64,000 bases of DNA from positions 62,295-126,294 of the forward strand of contig JAJZDW010000004.1 of NCBI GenBank assembly GCA_021851405.1. Reading direction: 5' to 3'. Under the pieces are notes generated by a model. The model made no database searches. It was given only the letters and a program-made list of their open reading frames with translations, and was not told the DNA's origin. Positions 1-9,540 of the stretch are shown here, piece by piece. Position numbers and translations under genes: made by a program. Position 1 is the first letter of the stretch, and the number at the start of each line of letters is the position of its first letter. Origin of the DNA: Pseudomonadota bacterium. GTDB taxonomy: Bacteria > Pseudomonadota > Gammaproteobacteria > Steroidobacterales > Steroidobacteraceae.

Positions 1-2
1 AC

Positions 3-278
3 ACGTATGCGGCGTTACGGACCGGCTCGTTCATGACCCTGGTGGTGGATGACGCCGATGACCTCTACGCATATGGTCGCTTCGATGCGAACCACCGCAT
101 TGCCGTGGTCCTGAACGCGGGCGCCAGCCCCCAGAGCGTCTCGGTGCCGGTGGGCGAGCTCAGTATGACCAATGGGTCGACGGTACGCGACCTGCTCGCC
201 GGCGGGGTTTACACTGTCGAGCAGGGGGCCGTCACGGTGAGCGTGCCGGCCGACTCCGGAGTGATACTCGAACAATGA
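3..278 (+). CDS. Alpha-amylase-family glycosidase, C-terminal end (partial)
   Basis: Only the last ~91 codons are in the window; the frame is open from base 3 and the gene starts upstream. The residues before the first internal Met (LRTGSF) and the following VVDDADDLYAYGRF resemble the beta-sandwich domain that closes GH13 enzymes such as neopullulanase or maltodextrin glucosidase. No catalytic residue is visible because the barrel lies outside the window. The stop overlaps the ATG of the next gene (ATGA), so the two are probably co-translated. Together with the glycosidase and MFS sugar transporter downstream, this suggests starch or maltodextrin use. The exact enzyme cannot be decided. Confidence 0.7.
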   Translation, partial: TYAALRTGSFMTLVVDDADDLYAYGRFDANHRIAVVLNAGASPQSVSVPVGELSMTNGSTVRDLLAGGVYTVEQGAVTVSVPADSGVILEQ

Positions 279-2518
279 ACGTCAAGGTGCGCGTGCTGAA
301 ATGCAATGCAGGGGCCCGAGGCGCGCGGCTCGCGCTCGCGGCGCTGATCGGGGTGGTCATGGCCGTGCCGGCGGTGGCCGGAGACTGGCACACCTCGCTC
401 ACCTGGCGGGGCCGCGAGGCGCGGGTTGCCCGGCTGCCTGGAGGCGCGTATCTGCTGCATGGCACACACCGGACTCGCAAGATCGGCCCGCAACGGTTCC
501 GCACGCACACGGCGAGTCCGATGTTTGATGCGCTGTTCGCCATGGCGCAGTCGGATCTGCGCAAGGACTCGGTGCGCGCCATCGAGGATCCGGCTTTCAA
601 TCACGGCAAGCCCATTCCCTGCCGCTGCTTCATCGCCGGCAAGGACTGGCCGTTCGCGTGGACGCGCGACCTGTCTTATTCGACCGATCTGGCGCTGTGG
701 CGGTTCGATCCGCGGCGGGCCCGGACTTCGCTGCTGTTCAAGCTCTCCTCGGTGCGCGCCGCCGGGGTGCGGCCCGGCCTGTACGTCATGCAGGACACCG
801 GCTCCGGCGGCAGTTGGCCGATCAGCACCGATCGGATCGTCTGGTTCCTCGGCGCGCAACACTTGCTCGGGGATCGCCGGTTTGCTGCCACGGTCTACCG
901 GGCGGTGCGCGATACCCTCGCGCAGGACCGCCGCTACACATTCGATCGGCACGTCGGGTTGTATCGCGGAGAAACCTCGTTCCTCGACTGGCGCCAGCAG
1001 ACCTACCCGGAATGGACCGCACACAACGTGGTGTTCATTGCCCAGTCATTCTCGCTGTCGACCAACGTGCTGCATTACGACGCGTTGCGGCTCGCCGCGT
1101 CCATGGCACGCCAGCACGCCCAGACGGCGCTCGCGCACCACTATGCCGTGCAGGCACGGCAGTTGAAGCAGGCCATCAACCGGCGGTTCTGGCAGCCCCG
1201 GGCGGGTCTGTACATGAGCTACATCGGTGGGCGCATTCGGCCGGCTCCGTATGATGCCTACGATCTGCTCGGCCTCGATCTGGCCATCACCAGTGGCGTT
1301 GCGTCGCCGGCGCGCGCGCGCCGTGTGCTCGAACGATATCCGGTCTGGCCCGCCGGCAGTCCCGTGATCTGGCCGGAGCGGCGCGATCAGCCGATCTATC
1401 ACAATCGGGCCATCTGGCCGTTCGTCAGCGATTTCACGCTGCGCGCGGCGCGGCGGGTCGAGGACGGCGCGTTGATCACTCGCGAAGTGCGCTCGCTGAT
1501 GCGCGGCGCGGCGCTCGCCGGCTCGAACATGGAAAATTTCTCCCTGCTCGAGCAATCGACCCACGTCCCCGGCAAGCTCGGCGGGCCGGTGGTCGACTCG
1601 CGCCGCCAGCTCTGGTCGGTCGCCGGGTACCTCGACATGGTCATCCGAGGGGTCTTTGGCGTTCGTGACGACGGCACCGTGCATCCTGAAGTGCCGGCGG
1701 CGCTGGTGCCGATGCTGTTCGGGGCTCGGCGCAGCATTCAGATCGATCTCGGTGCCCGGCGCATCGTGCTCGAACGGCCGGCAGATCTCGCCGGCGGCCT
1801 GCTGGTGGCAGGCTCGGTGAGGACTCACGGCCGCCTGACCCGTGTGCGTCTCGTCCGCCGCAGTACAGCGTCGATGCCGCTCAGGCTTCATGCGCCGATG
1901 GACCTCCCGCCGACGCCTGCGGCACCGAGTGTCAGAGCGGTGGGTACGCGCTGGCGCATCCGCTCGTCCGTCCCGGGCATCCTGTACCGCAACGGCCGGC
2001 GCGTCGGTCCAATCGTCGGATCAGTGCTGCTCGCGCAGCGCGGGGGCTTGGAGTGCTTCAGCGTCACCGCGCGGGCCGGTGGGCTCCAGTCACTGCACAG
2101 CCGCTCGCGTTGCGTCGGTCCGGTGAGCGCGGTGGGATCGGCCTGGCCGCGCCACTGGCGCGCCCCGGTGAGCGGCGCTTACCTCGCCTGGGTGGATTAC
2201 GATAACGCCCATGGGCCGATCAGCACCGGCATCACGGCCGCGGTACGCCAGCTGCTCGTGCAGTGCGGAGCCGCCGCCGCGCAGCGCGGTACGCTGGTCA
2301 TGCCTCAGAGCCACGGCGTGCAGGCCTCAACCGTGGTGCGCTTCGAGGCGCACGCGGGCGAGCGCTGCACGTTCCGGCTCGCCGGCGGGTTCAACATGAG
2401 CGACCTGGCGCACTTCGCGTACTACACCGGTGGGGCGGGCGGGGCGTCGGGGCCGCTCAACGCGGCGAATATCTTCACCTTGCGCATTGCGCCGCTGGCG
2501 CCGGGGCGGCCGCGTTGA
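275..2518 (+). CDS. Secreted six-hairpin glycosidase (amylo-1,6-glucosidase/GH63-like)
   Basis: This is a 747-residue protein with an N-terminal signal peptide: basic start, hydrophobic LALAALIGVVMAVPAVAG, probable cleavage after AVAG near residue 36. The middle looks like an (alpha/alpha)6-barrel glycosidase, with FIAGKDWPFAWTRDLSYS, FLDWRQQTYPEW and GSNMENFSLLEQST as likely active-site segments; the Asp of WTRD is a candidate acid. Residues after about 560 form an extra C-terminal part rich in beta-strand-like sequence. It overlaps the preceding alpha-amylase-type gene (ATGA) and the following MFS transporter gene (TTGA), so the three form a translationally coupled sugar-use operon. I infer an exported alpha-glucan or branched-oligosaccharide hydrolase; substrate and exact GH family are not settled from sequence. 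Confidence 0.6.
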   Translation: MNVKVRVLKCNAGARGARLALAALIGVVMAVPAVAGDWHTSLTWRGREARVARLPGGAYLLHGTHRTRKIGPQRFRTHTASPMFDALFAMAQSDLRKDSVRAIEDPAFNHGKPIPCRCFIAGKDWPFAWTRDLSYSTDLALWRFDPRRARTSLLFKLSSVRAAGVRPGLYVMQDTGSGGSWPISTDRIVWFLGAQHLLGDRRFAATVYRAVRDTLAQDRRYTFDRHVGLYRGETSFLDWRQQTYPEWTAHNVVFIAQSFSLSTNVLHYDALRLAASMARQHAQTALAHHYAVQARQLKQAINRRFWQPRAGLYMSYIGGRIRPAPYDAYDLLGLDLAITSGVASPARARRVLERYPVWPAGSPVIWPERRDQPIYHNRAIWPFVSDFTLRAARRVEDGALITREVRSLMRGAALAGSNMENFSLLEQSTHVPGKLGGPVVDSRRQLWSVAGYLDMVIRGVFGVRDDGTVHPEVPAALVPMLFGARRSIQIDLGARRIVLERPADLAGGLLVAGSVRTHGRLTRVRLVRRSTASMPLRLHAPMDLPPTPAAPSVRAVGTRWRIRSSVPGILYRNGRRVGPIVGSVLLAQRGGLECFSVTARAGGLQSLHSRSRCVGPVSAVGSAWPRHWRAPVSGAYLAWVDYDNAHGPISTGITAAVRQLLVQCGAAAAQRGTLVMPQSHGVQASTVVRFEAHAGERCTFRLAGGFNMSDLAHFAYYTGGAGGASGPLNAANIFTLRIAPLAPGRPR

Positions 2519-4011
2519 GCCATAAGCCGGAATTGTCCGTCCGACAGATGCTCAACATGTCGGTCGGCTTTCTGGGCATCCAGTTCGCCTTCGGACTGCA
2601 GAACGCGAACGTCAGCCGAATCTTCCAGACGCTCGGGGCGCACGTGTCGCAGATTCCGGCACTGTGGATTGCCGCGCCGCTCACCGGGCTGCTGGTCCAG
2701 CCGATCATCGGCTATGCCTCGGACCGTACCTGGGGGCGATTCGGCCGGCGCCGACCGTATTTTTTTGCCGGCGCCGTGCTGACGACAGTGGCGCTGCTGG
2801 TGATGCCCGAATCCCCGATACTGTGGTTCGCCGCGGTGATGCTCTGGGTGATGGATGCGTCCGTGAACATCTCCATGGAGCCGTTTCGCGCCTTCGTCGC
2901 CGATCAGCTGCCGAATGCGCAACGGCCACTCGGCTTTGCGCTGCAGACGCTGTTCATCGGCGTCGGGGCGGTGCTCTCCTCGGTGCTGCCCTGGGTGCTG
3001 GCGCACTTTGGGGTGTCGAATGTCGCTGCTCCGGGGGAGATTCCGACCACGGTACGCATCTCGTTTTACATCGGTGGCGCCGTCCTCATCAGTTCCGTGC
3101 TGTGGACCGTGCTGAGCACACGCGAATACCCGCCGGAGCGACTGCGCGGGTTCAGCGACTCTCCGCCGGTGCCGCCGCTCACGGATGCCTCGCGTGCCTG
3201 GCGGCCGGGCCTGATCCTGCTCGCGCTCGGCGCCGCCGGGATCGCCGTCATTCGCCGCGATGGGCTCGATGGGCAGCTGTATCTGCTGGCCAGCGGCCTG
3301 GTGGTGGCCGGAGGGCTGTTTCTGTGGCTCAGCCGCGCCCGCAGCCGCGGGATGGTCCGCCAGGTCATGGCGGATCTCTACGGCATGCCGAGCGCGATGC
3401 GCCGGCTCGCCTGGGTGCAGTTCTTTTCCTGGTTCGCGATGTTCGCGCTGTGGATCTACACCACACCGGCGGTGACCGCGGTGCAGTTCGGCAGCAGCAA
3501 CCCGCTCTCGAGTGCCTATAACGCCGGGGCCAACTGGGTGGGCGTGCTGTTCGGTGCGTACAACGGCTTTGCGGTCCTCGCCGCGCTCATCATCCCGCAG
3601 CTGGCCCGCTGGGCCGGGGTGCGCTGGACGCACGTGATCAATCTGGCCGCCGCCGCCGTCGGTCTTGCCTCCTTCCTCTGGGTCCGCGACCCGCGCTGGC
3701 TGCTGGTATCGATGCTTGGGGTGGGATTCGGGTGGGCGTCGATTCTCTCGCTGCCCTACACGCTGCTCGCCGACAACCTGCCGGCGGAGAAGATGGGCAT
3801 CTACATGGGGATCTTCAACTTTTTCGTCGTCATCCCGCAGCTGCTCGCCGCGAGCGTACTCGGGGTGCTACTGAAGACCTTCTTCGCCGGGCAGGCGGTG
3901 TTCGGCCTGGTGCTGGGCGGCGTGAGCTTGGCGCTGGCCGGCCTGTGCACGCTGCGCGTCGCCGAGCCGAGCGCCGGGGTGCTCAAGGCGGCCCCGGCCG
4001 CGCAGAGCTAG
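2515..4011 (+). CDS. MFS sugar transporter (maltose/sucrose type)
   Basis: This is a 498-residue integral membrane protein with about twelve hydrophobic segments. The loop after the second segment reads GYASDRTWGRFGRRRPYFFAGA, the G-x-x-SDR-x-x-GRRRP signature of MFS and GPH-like sugar porters related to plant sucrose carriers. The frame is open far upstream. I chose TTG 2515 because it overlaps the stop of the glycosidase gene (TTGA) and gives a short polar N-terminus before the first membrane segment; ATG 2548 is an alternative. Its position behind two glycosidase genes implies uptake of their oligosaccharide products across the inner membrane. Substrate is inferred. Confidence 0.8.
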   Translation: MSHKPELSVRQMLNMSVGFLGIQFAFGLQNANVSRIFQTLGAHVSQIPALWIAAPLTGLLVQPIIGYASDRTWGRFGRRRPYFFAGAVLTTVALLVMPESPILWFAAVMLWVMDASVNISMEPFRAFVADQLPNAQRPLGFALQTLFIGVGAVLSSVLPWVLAHFGVSNVAAPGEIPTTVRISFYIGGAVLISSVLWTVLSTREYPPERLRGFSDSPPVPPLTDASRAWRPGLILLALGAAGIAVIRRDGLDGQLYLLASGLVVAGGLFLWLSRARSRGMVRQVMADLYGMPSAMRRLAWVQFFSWFAMFALWIYTTPAVTAVQFGSSNPLSSAYNAGANWVGVLFGAYNGFAVLAALIIPQLARWAGVRWTHVINLAAAAVGLASFLWVRDPRWLLVSMLGVGFGWASILSLPYTLLADNLPAEKMGIYMGIFNFFVVIPQLLAASVLGVLLKTFFAGQAVFGLVLGGVSLALAGLCTLRVAEPSAGVLKAAPAAQS

Positions 4012-4059
4012 GCGTGGTCGGACCGCGGGCGGCCGCTCGGGGCGCTGATCGGGTATCCT

Positions 4060-4854
4060 GTGCGGATGCTGATCGAGCGCATCTGGACGGGCAACGCCTA
4101 CCGAAATTTTCACTACCTGGTGGCCTGCCCGCAGACCGGTGAGGCGCTCGCCATCGACCCGCTCGAGTGGCGGCTGTGCCAGGACATGGCGCAGCGCAAG
4201 GGCTGGACAATCACGCAGATCCTCAATACCCACGAGCATCGGGACCACACCGGTGGCAACGCGGCGCTCGTCGCGGCGAGCCGCGCCAAGGTGCTCGCAC
4301 ACGCCGCGGCGGCGACCCGGATCGGCGGCGTCGATCGCGGCCTCGGCGCCGGGGACGTGATCCGCGTGGGCCGGCTCGAGCTCGAATGCCTCGACACCCC
4401 GGGGCACACGCTGGCGCACCTGTGCCTGCTCGCGCACGGCGAGCAGCCGGCGCTGTTCAGCGGCGATACGCTGTTCAATGCCGGCGCGGGCAACTGCCAC
4501 AACGGCGGCGATCCGGAGCGGCTCTACGAGACTTTCAGCCGGCTGCTGGCGCGCCTACCGGAGAGGACCCGGGTGTTCCCGGGTCACGAATACCTGGTGC
4601 GCAATCTCGAGTTCACGCTCGATCGCGAGCCGGACAATGCAGTCGCCCAGGCACTGCTGGCCAATGTTCGAACCCTGGACTCGGCCGATGCGCCGGTGAC
4701 CACACTTGCCGACGAACGGCAGATCAACACCTTTCTGCGCCTGGACAGTGCCTCGCTCATCGAGCGACTGCGCGTCGGGCAGCCCGATCTGCCGGCGCAA
4801 CCGGATGCGCGTACGGTCTTCCTGCGCCTGCGCGAGCTGCGCAACCGCTGGTAG
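4060..4854 (+). CDS. gloB: Hydroxyacylglutathione hydrolase (glyoxalase II)
   Basis: This is a 264-residue metallo-beta-lactamase-fold hydrolase that releases D-lactate and glutathione from S-lactoylglutathione. The metal motif THEHRDH lies at residues 57-63. Further metal ligands are probable in DTPGHTLAH and FSGDTLF. The GHEYLVRNLEF segment followed by EPDN is the glutathione-binding C-terminal region typical of GloB, which sets it apart from generic beta-lactamase-fold proteins. The start may be GTG 4060 or ATG 4066. It stands alone between the transporter gene and uvrD. A glyoxalase I gene lies at 24.3-24.7 kb, so both steps of methylglyoxal detoxification are in this window. Confidence 0.88.
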   Translation: MRMLIERIWTGNAYRNFHYLVACPQTGEALAIDPLEWRLCQDMAQRKGWTITQILNTHEHRDHTGGNAALVAASRAKVLAHAAAATRIGGVDRGLGAGDVIRVGRLELECLDTPGHTLAHLCLLAHGEQPALFSGDTLFNAGAGNCHNGGDPERLYETFSRLLARLPERTRVFPGHEYLVRNLEFTLDREPDNAVAQALLANVRTLDSADAPVTTLADERQINTFLRLDSASLIERLRVGQPDLPAQPDARTVFLRLRELRNRW

Positions 4855-4869
4855 TAGAATGCGCCGGCC

Positions 4870-7800
4870 ATGAGTCTCGACCCGATCCTCGAGCGGCTCA
4901 ATGCGGCCCAACGCGCCGCAGTGACCGCACCCCTCGGCCCGGTGCTGGTGCTGGCCGGCGCCGGCAGCGGCAAGACCCGCGTGCTCACGCATCGCATTGC
5001 CTGGCTGATCCAGGCGGAGGGGGTCTCGCCGCACTCGATCCTCGCGGTCACTTTCACCAACAAGGCCGCGGGCGAGATGCGCGCGCGCATCGAATCTCTG
5101 CTCGGCATGCCGCCCGGTGTGCTCTGGATCGGCACCTTCCACGGCATCGCCCACCGGCTGCTGCGTCGGCACTGGCACGAGGCCGGGCTCATCGAGAGCT
5201 TCCAGATCATCGACTCCGAGGACCAGCAACGCCTGATCAAGAAGATCCTTCGGGCGCAGCAGCTCGATGAAACCCGCTGGGTGCCGCGCGAGGTGCAGTG
5301 GTTCATCAATTCCAACAAGGACGAGGGCCGCCGCGCCAAGCATCTGAAGGCGAGCAACGACCCGATCCGCACGCAGATGATCCGGCTGTATGCGCTGTAC
5401 GAGGAGGCCTGTGCGCTCACCGGAGTGGTCGATTTCGCCGAGCTGCTGCTGCGAGCGTTCGAGCTGTGGCGCGATCAGCCGGCGCTGCTGGCGCATTACC
5501 GGCAGCGCTTCCGCCACGTCCTGGTCGATGAATTCCAGGATACCAACACCATCCAGTACGCATGGCTGAAGCTGATTGCCGGCGAGGGCGGTTGCCCGTT
5601 CGTAGTCGGTGATGACGATCAGTGCCTCGCTGCCGGCACCATGATCACGATGGCTGATGGCTCTCAGAAGGCTATCGAAGCAATTGAGGTGGGCGAGGAG
5701 ATCATTTCCGGCTATGGCAGTGGCGATTTCAGGCCGGCAGCGGTCACGCGAAAATTCTCCGTACGCCGCAAGGGAACAATGGTTCGCTTGCACATGCGTT
5801 CAGGGCGAGTCATCTGCAGCACTCCTGAGCATACCCATCTTGCCGGATATGTTCTCGGCGAGACGCCACCAACCAATTTTCTATACCTCATGCACAAGGA
5901 AGGCGTCGGATACCGGCTCGGCACCGCGCAGGTCTATGCGCATGGGCAAGTCAAGCCCATGGTGGGTTTTAAGCAGCGGGTGCTCGCTGAACATGCAGAT
6001 GCGGCCTGGGTAATTCGCACCCATTGCAATGAAAATGACGCGCGCCTCGATGAGACGCTGACATCACTGAAGTACGGACTGCCGACGTTGCCATTCGTTG
6101 CGCGCCAGGGGAAGGCGCGCCATGGACTGGTTCACGATCCGGAATATATCGCGCGGGTTTTTCGATCCGTAGATTCCGAGTCCGCCGCGATTCGGCTTCT
6201 CGCCGATGTTGGATTAGACCCGGAGCGTCCACACCACGTGCCTCGTAGCCGAAATTCTTGTCGGCGCAACCTTGTGATCACGTTATGCGGTGACCGCCCG
6301 GGATCAAATCCCATGCACCGTATAAGCATCGTCGGAACCAGCGAGGTCGATAAGGCCGTGCTGAAGGAGAACGGCTTCAGCCTCAAAGCGACGAAGGCGG
6401 GATCAAAGAGCTGGCGGTTTGAGGCGGTACGAAGTGATTTTGCCGAACTGATGGAGACTGCGCAGCGCATTCGCAAGGCGCTCGGCGCGCGTTACGTCCT
6501 TCAGGCAAGAATCCTGAATCGCTCGCTGCCGTTTGTTCGGGCCGCGGCCATTCGAGCCGGAATGGTCATGGCGACTCAAAATTCTGGCTTCGATATTGTG
6601 GATCGGATTGAACACCAAGAATCGGATGCTTGTGTTTTTGATCTGAACGTCGATCGCACACATAACTACATTGCGAACGGTGTTGTGACCCACAATTCCG
6701 TGTATGGGTGGCGGGGCGCGCGCGTGGAGAACCTCCAGCAGTTCGGCCGCGATTTTCCGGCAGTCAAACTGTACCGGCTCGAACAAAACTATCGCTCGAC
6801 GGGAACGATCCTTGCGGCCGCGAACGGTCTGATCAACAACAATTCGGGCCGCCTCGGCAAGACGCTCTGGACCAATGGCGATGAGGGCGAGCCGATCCGG
6901 ATCTATGCGGCGTTCAACGAGCGCGACGAAGCGGAGTTCGTCTGCCAGCGCATCCGCGAGCACGCCGCCCACGGCGGGGTTCATCGTGACATCGCGATCC
7001 TCTACCGCTCGAACGCGCAGTCGCGAGTATTCGAAGAGATGTTCCTGGCCGCGCGCATTCCCTACCGCGTGTACGGCGGTCTGCGATTCTTCGAGCGGGC
7101 CGAAATCAAGGATGCGCTCGCGTACCTGCGCCTGATCGCCAACCGGCGTGACGACGCCTCGTTCGAGCGAGTGGTGAATCTGCCGACCCGAGGCATCGGG
7201 GCGAAGAGCCTCGATACGCTGCGCGCTGCGGCTCGTGCGGCCGGCAGCCCACTCTGGGAGACGGCGCAGGCGACCGTCGCGGGCGATGCATTGGGGCCAA
7301 AGGCCTCGGTGGCGCTGCGCGGCTTTCTCGAACTCATCGAGCGCCTGAGCGCCGAGGTGCAGGGCCTCGCGCTGCACGAGCAGGTCGATCGGATGCTCGA
7401 GGTGAGTGGCCTGATCGAATTTCACAAGCGCGACAAAGCTGACCGTGGCGAGGCGCGGGTGGAGAACCTCGAGGAGCTGGTGAGCGCCGCGCGCGGCTTC
7501 CAGACCGATACGCTCGATACCGATCTGCCGCCGCTCGAGGCGTTCCTTGCCCATGTGACGCTCGAGTCCGGGGAAGGTCAGGCCGATGCCTGGGAGGACT
7601 GCGTGCAGATGATGACGCTGCATACTGCGAAGGGATTGGAGTTTCCCATCGTGTTTCTCACCGGCATGGAGGACGGACTGTTCCCGCACCAGCGCTCGAT
7701 TGGCGATCTGAACGGTCTCGAGGAAGAGCGCCGCCTGTGCTACGTCGGCATGACCCGGGCAATGAAGCAGCTGTACCTGACGTACGCCGAGCAGCGCCGG

Positions 7801-8163
7801 CTGCACGGCGTCGACAGCTACAGCCAGCCGTCGCGCTTCATCAAGGAGACCCCGCAGGAGCTCATCGAGGAGATCCGGCCGCGTCTGCAGGTGGCCCGGC
7901 CGGTGGCGAGCGGTCGATTTTCGCGCGAACCTTCCTACGAGAGCGCGCCGGTGCACCGGCCGAGCTACGGCACGCCCCGTTCGCGCACCGAGCCCTCCCT
8001 GCCCGGTATGCGGTTGGGCGCACGCGTGCGCCACGGCAAATTTGGCGAGGGTGTGATCCTCAATCTCGAGGGCAGCGGCCCGCAGGCACGCATTCAGGTC
8101 AACTTCGAGCGCCAGGGCACGAAGTGGCTGGTCATGCAGTACGCCAATCTGGAACCCCTATGA
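4870..8163 (+). CDS. uvrD: ATP-dependent DNA helicase UvrD, intein-containing precursor
   Basis: This SF1 helicase gene encodes a 1097-residue precursor; without the intein (residues 252-609) the mature helicase would have 739 residues, close to UvrD's ~720. Visible helicase motifs: Walker A AGAGSGKT (29-36), TFTNKAAGEM (Ia), VDEFQDTN (219-226), and motif III VGDDDQ-SVYGWRGA, which the intein splits between Q and S. The later motifs LEQNYRST and TLHTAKGLEF are intact. The C-terminus ends in a small Tudor-like domain (GARVRHGKFGEGVILNLEG), as in UvrD and PcrA. The role is 3'-5' unwinding in mismatch and excision repair. The stop overlaps the trkA start (ATGA). Splicing is predicted, not shown. 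Confidence 0.93.
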   Translation: MSLDPILERLNAAQRAAVTAPLGPVLVLAGAGSGKTRVLTHRIAWLIQAEGVSPHSILAVTFTNKAAGEMRARIESLLGMPPGVLWIGTFHGIAHRLLRRHWHEAGLIESFQIIDSEDQQRLIKKILRAQQLDETRWVPREVQWFINSNKDEGRRAKHLKASNDPIRTQMIRLYALYEEACALTGVVDFAELLLRAFELWRDQPALLAHYRQRFRHVLVDEFQDTNTIQYAWLKLIAGEGGCPFVVGDDDQCLAAGTMITMADGSQKAIEAIEVGEEIISGYGSGDFRPAAVTRKFSVRRKGTMVRLHMRSGRVICSTPEHTHLAGYVLGETPPTNFLYLMHKEGVGYRLGTAQVYAHGQVKPMVGFKQRVLAEHADAAWVIRTHCNENDARLDETLTSLKYGLPTLPFVARQGKARHGLVHDPEYIARVFRSVDSESAAIRLLADVGLDPERPHHVPRSRNSCRRNLVITLCGDRPGSNPMHRISIVGTSEVDKAVLKENGFSLKATKAGSKSWRFEAVRSDFAELMETAQRIRKALGARYVLQARILNRSLPFVRAAAIRAGMVMATQNSGFDIVDRIEHQESDACVFDLNVDRTHNYIANGVVTHNSVYGWRGARVENLQQFGRDFPAVKLYRLEQNYRSTGTILAAANGLINNNSGRLGKTLWTNGDEGEPIRIYAAFNERDEAEFVCQRIREHAAHGGVHRDIAILYRSNAQSRVFEEMFLAARIPYRVYGGLRFFERAEIKDALAYLRLIANRRDDASFERVVNLPTRGIGAKSLDTLRAAARAAGSPLWETAQATVAGDALGPKASVALRGFLELIERLSAEVQGLALHEQVDRMLEVSGLIEFHKRDKADRGEARVENLEELVSAARGFQTDTLDTDLPPLEAFLAHVTLESGEGQADAWEDCVQMMTLHTAKGLEFPIVFLTGMEDGLFPHQRSIGDLNGLEEERRLCYVGMTRAMKQLYLTYAEQRRLHGVDSYSQPSRFIKETPQELIEEIRPRLQVARPVASGRFSREPSYESAPVHRPSYGTPRSRTEPSLPGMRLGARVRHGKFGEGVILNLEGSGPQARIQVNFERQGTKWLVMQYANLEPL
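5623..6696 (+). mobile_element. Intein inserted in UvrD motif III
   Basis: This is an in-frame 358-residue insert with the hallmarks of a splicing element. Block A is CLAAGTMITMADG, with Cys1 as nucleophile. Block B contains TPEH (intein residues 67-70). Block F is VFDLNVDRTHNYIANG and block G ends VVTHN, with penultimate His and terminal Asn. The first C-extein residue is Ser, the original Ser of DDQSVYGWRG. The ~200 residues between the splicing halves are larger than a mini-intein needs, yet I see no LAGLIDADG or HNH motif; the segment HHVPRSRNSCRRNLVITLCGD may be a remnant or different endonuclease-like domain. The insert is visibly richer in A and T than the flanking helicase gene, consistent with horizontal arrival. 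Confidence 0.93.
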
Positions 8164-9530
8164 AGATTCTCATCCTCGGTGCCGGTCAGGTCGGCCGCAC
8201 GGTCGCCCGCCACTTCTCGCGCGAGGAGGCCAATGACGTCACGGTCGTCGATAACGATGAGGACGTGCTGCGCGACCTGCAGGACCGGCTCGATGTGCAC
8301 ACGGTGGCCGGCAACGCGGCCTATCCGAGCGTGCTGCAGGCGGCCGGCGCGGGCGAGGCGGACCTGCTGGTCGCGCTGACCAATAGCGATGAAGTCAACA
8401 TGATGGCCTGCGAGGTTGCGTTTCGCCTGTTCCGCACGCCGACCAAGATCGCACGCATTCGCTCCGCGGAGTACACCTCGCGGCCGGAGCTGTTCAGCGA
8501 AACGGCGATCCCGGTCGACGTGTTCATCAGTCCCGAGCAGCTCGTCACCGAATACCTCGAGCGACTCATTCACCACCCGGGTGCATTTCAGCTGCTCGAA
8601 TTCGCCGCCGGTAAAGTGCTGCTCGTCGGAGCGCGCGCCGAACCCGGCGGACTGCTGGTCGGGCACAGCTTGCGGGAGATCCCGGAGCTTCTCGGACAGA
8701 TCCAGACGCGCGTGGTGGCGATCTATCGCGCCGGCCGGCTGGTGCCGCCGCAGGGCGACTCGGTCATCGAGGCGTGCGACGAGGTCTTCTTCCTCGCCGC
8801 GAGCGAGAACGTGCACAGCGTGATCGGTGCGCTGCGGCGTGAGGATTCGCGCGTGCGGCGAGTTCTGATTGCGGGCGGCGGCAATATCGGTCAGCGGCTG
8901 GCGCGCTCACTGGAGCGAGGCGCGCAGGTCAAGCTCATCGAACACGATCCGCGGCGTGCCCAGCTGATCTCCGAGCAGCTGGAGAACACCATCGTGTTGT
9001 CCGGCGACGCCGCCGATGAGGAGCTGCTGATCGAGGAGAACATCGACAGTACCGATGTGTTCGCAGCGATCACCAACTCCGAGGAGACCAATATTCTCTC
9101 GGCCATGCTCGCCAAGCGGCTCGGTGCACGTCGCGTCATGGCGCTGGTGAACGCCTCTTCATATGCCGATCTGATCGAGAGCGGCAGCATCGACGTCGCG
9201 GTGACTCCACAGACGATTACGATCGGAACGCTGCTGGCGCACGTGCGTCGCGGTGAGGTCGTGCGGGTGCATGCGCTGCGGCGCGGCGCTGCCGAGGCCA
9301 TCGAGGCGGTGGCGCGGGGCGAGGCGCAGAGCTCGCGCGTGATCGGCCGGACGGTGCAGGACATCGAGCTGCCGGAGGGCGCCTCGATCGGCGCCATCGT
9401 GCGCGGTGAGCAGGTGCTGATGGCGCACCATGACACGGCGATTCAGGCGAACGATCACCTCATTCTTTTTCTCGCCGACCGGCGCCACATCGACTCGGTG
9501 GAACGCCTGTTGATGCGGGCGGCGCCCTGA
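8160..9530 (+). CDS. trkA: Trk system potassium uptake regulatory protein TrkA
   Basis: This is a 456-residue cytoplasmic NAD(H)-binding subunit that gates the Trk potassium channel. It shows two RCK repeats: Rossmann motifs ILGAGQVGRTVA near residue 4 and VLIAGGGNIGQRLA near residue 235, each followed by a TrkA-C domain. The length matches the E. coli protein (458). The frame is open upstream inside uvrD, but ATG 8160 overlaps the uvrD stop (ATGA) and gives the usual MKILILGAG start. The trkH gene follows 10 bases after the stop, so regulator and channel subunit are co-transcribed. Confidence 0.95.
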   Translation: MKILILGAGQVGRTVARHFSREEANDVTVVDNDEDVLRDLQDRLDVHTVAGNAAYPSVLQAAGAGEADLLVALTNSDEVNMMACEVAFRLFRTPTKIARIRSAEYTSRPELFSETAIPVDVFISPEQLVTEYLERLIHHPGAFQLLEFAAGKVLLVGARAEPGGLLVGHSLREIPELLGQIQTRVVAIYRAGRLVPPQGDSVIEACDEVFFLAASENVHSVIGALRREDSRVRRVLIAGGGNIGQRLARSLERGAQVKLIEHDPRRAQLISEQLENTIVLSGDAADEELLIEENIDSTDVFAAITNSEETNILSAMLAKRLGARRVMALVNASSYADLIESGSIDVAVTPQTITIGTLLAHVRRGEVVRVHALRRGAAEAIEAVARGEAQSSRVIGRTVQDIELPEGASIGAIVRGEQVLMAHHDTAIQANDHLILFLADRRHIDSVERLLMRAAP

Positions 9531-9540
9531 TCGCCCGCCC

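Noticed and set aside
5623-6696. LAGLIDADG homing endonuclease inside the UvrD intein
   Set aside because: I found no matching decapeptide or HNH motif in the middle part, so I do not claim a working endonuclease.
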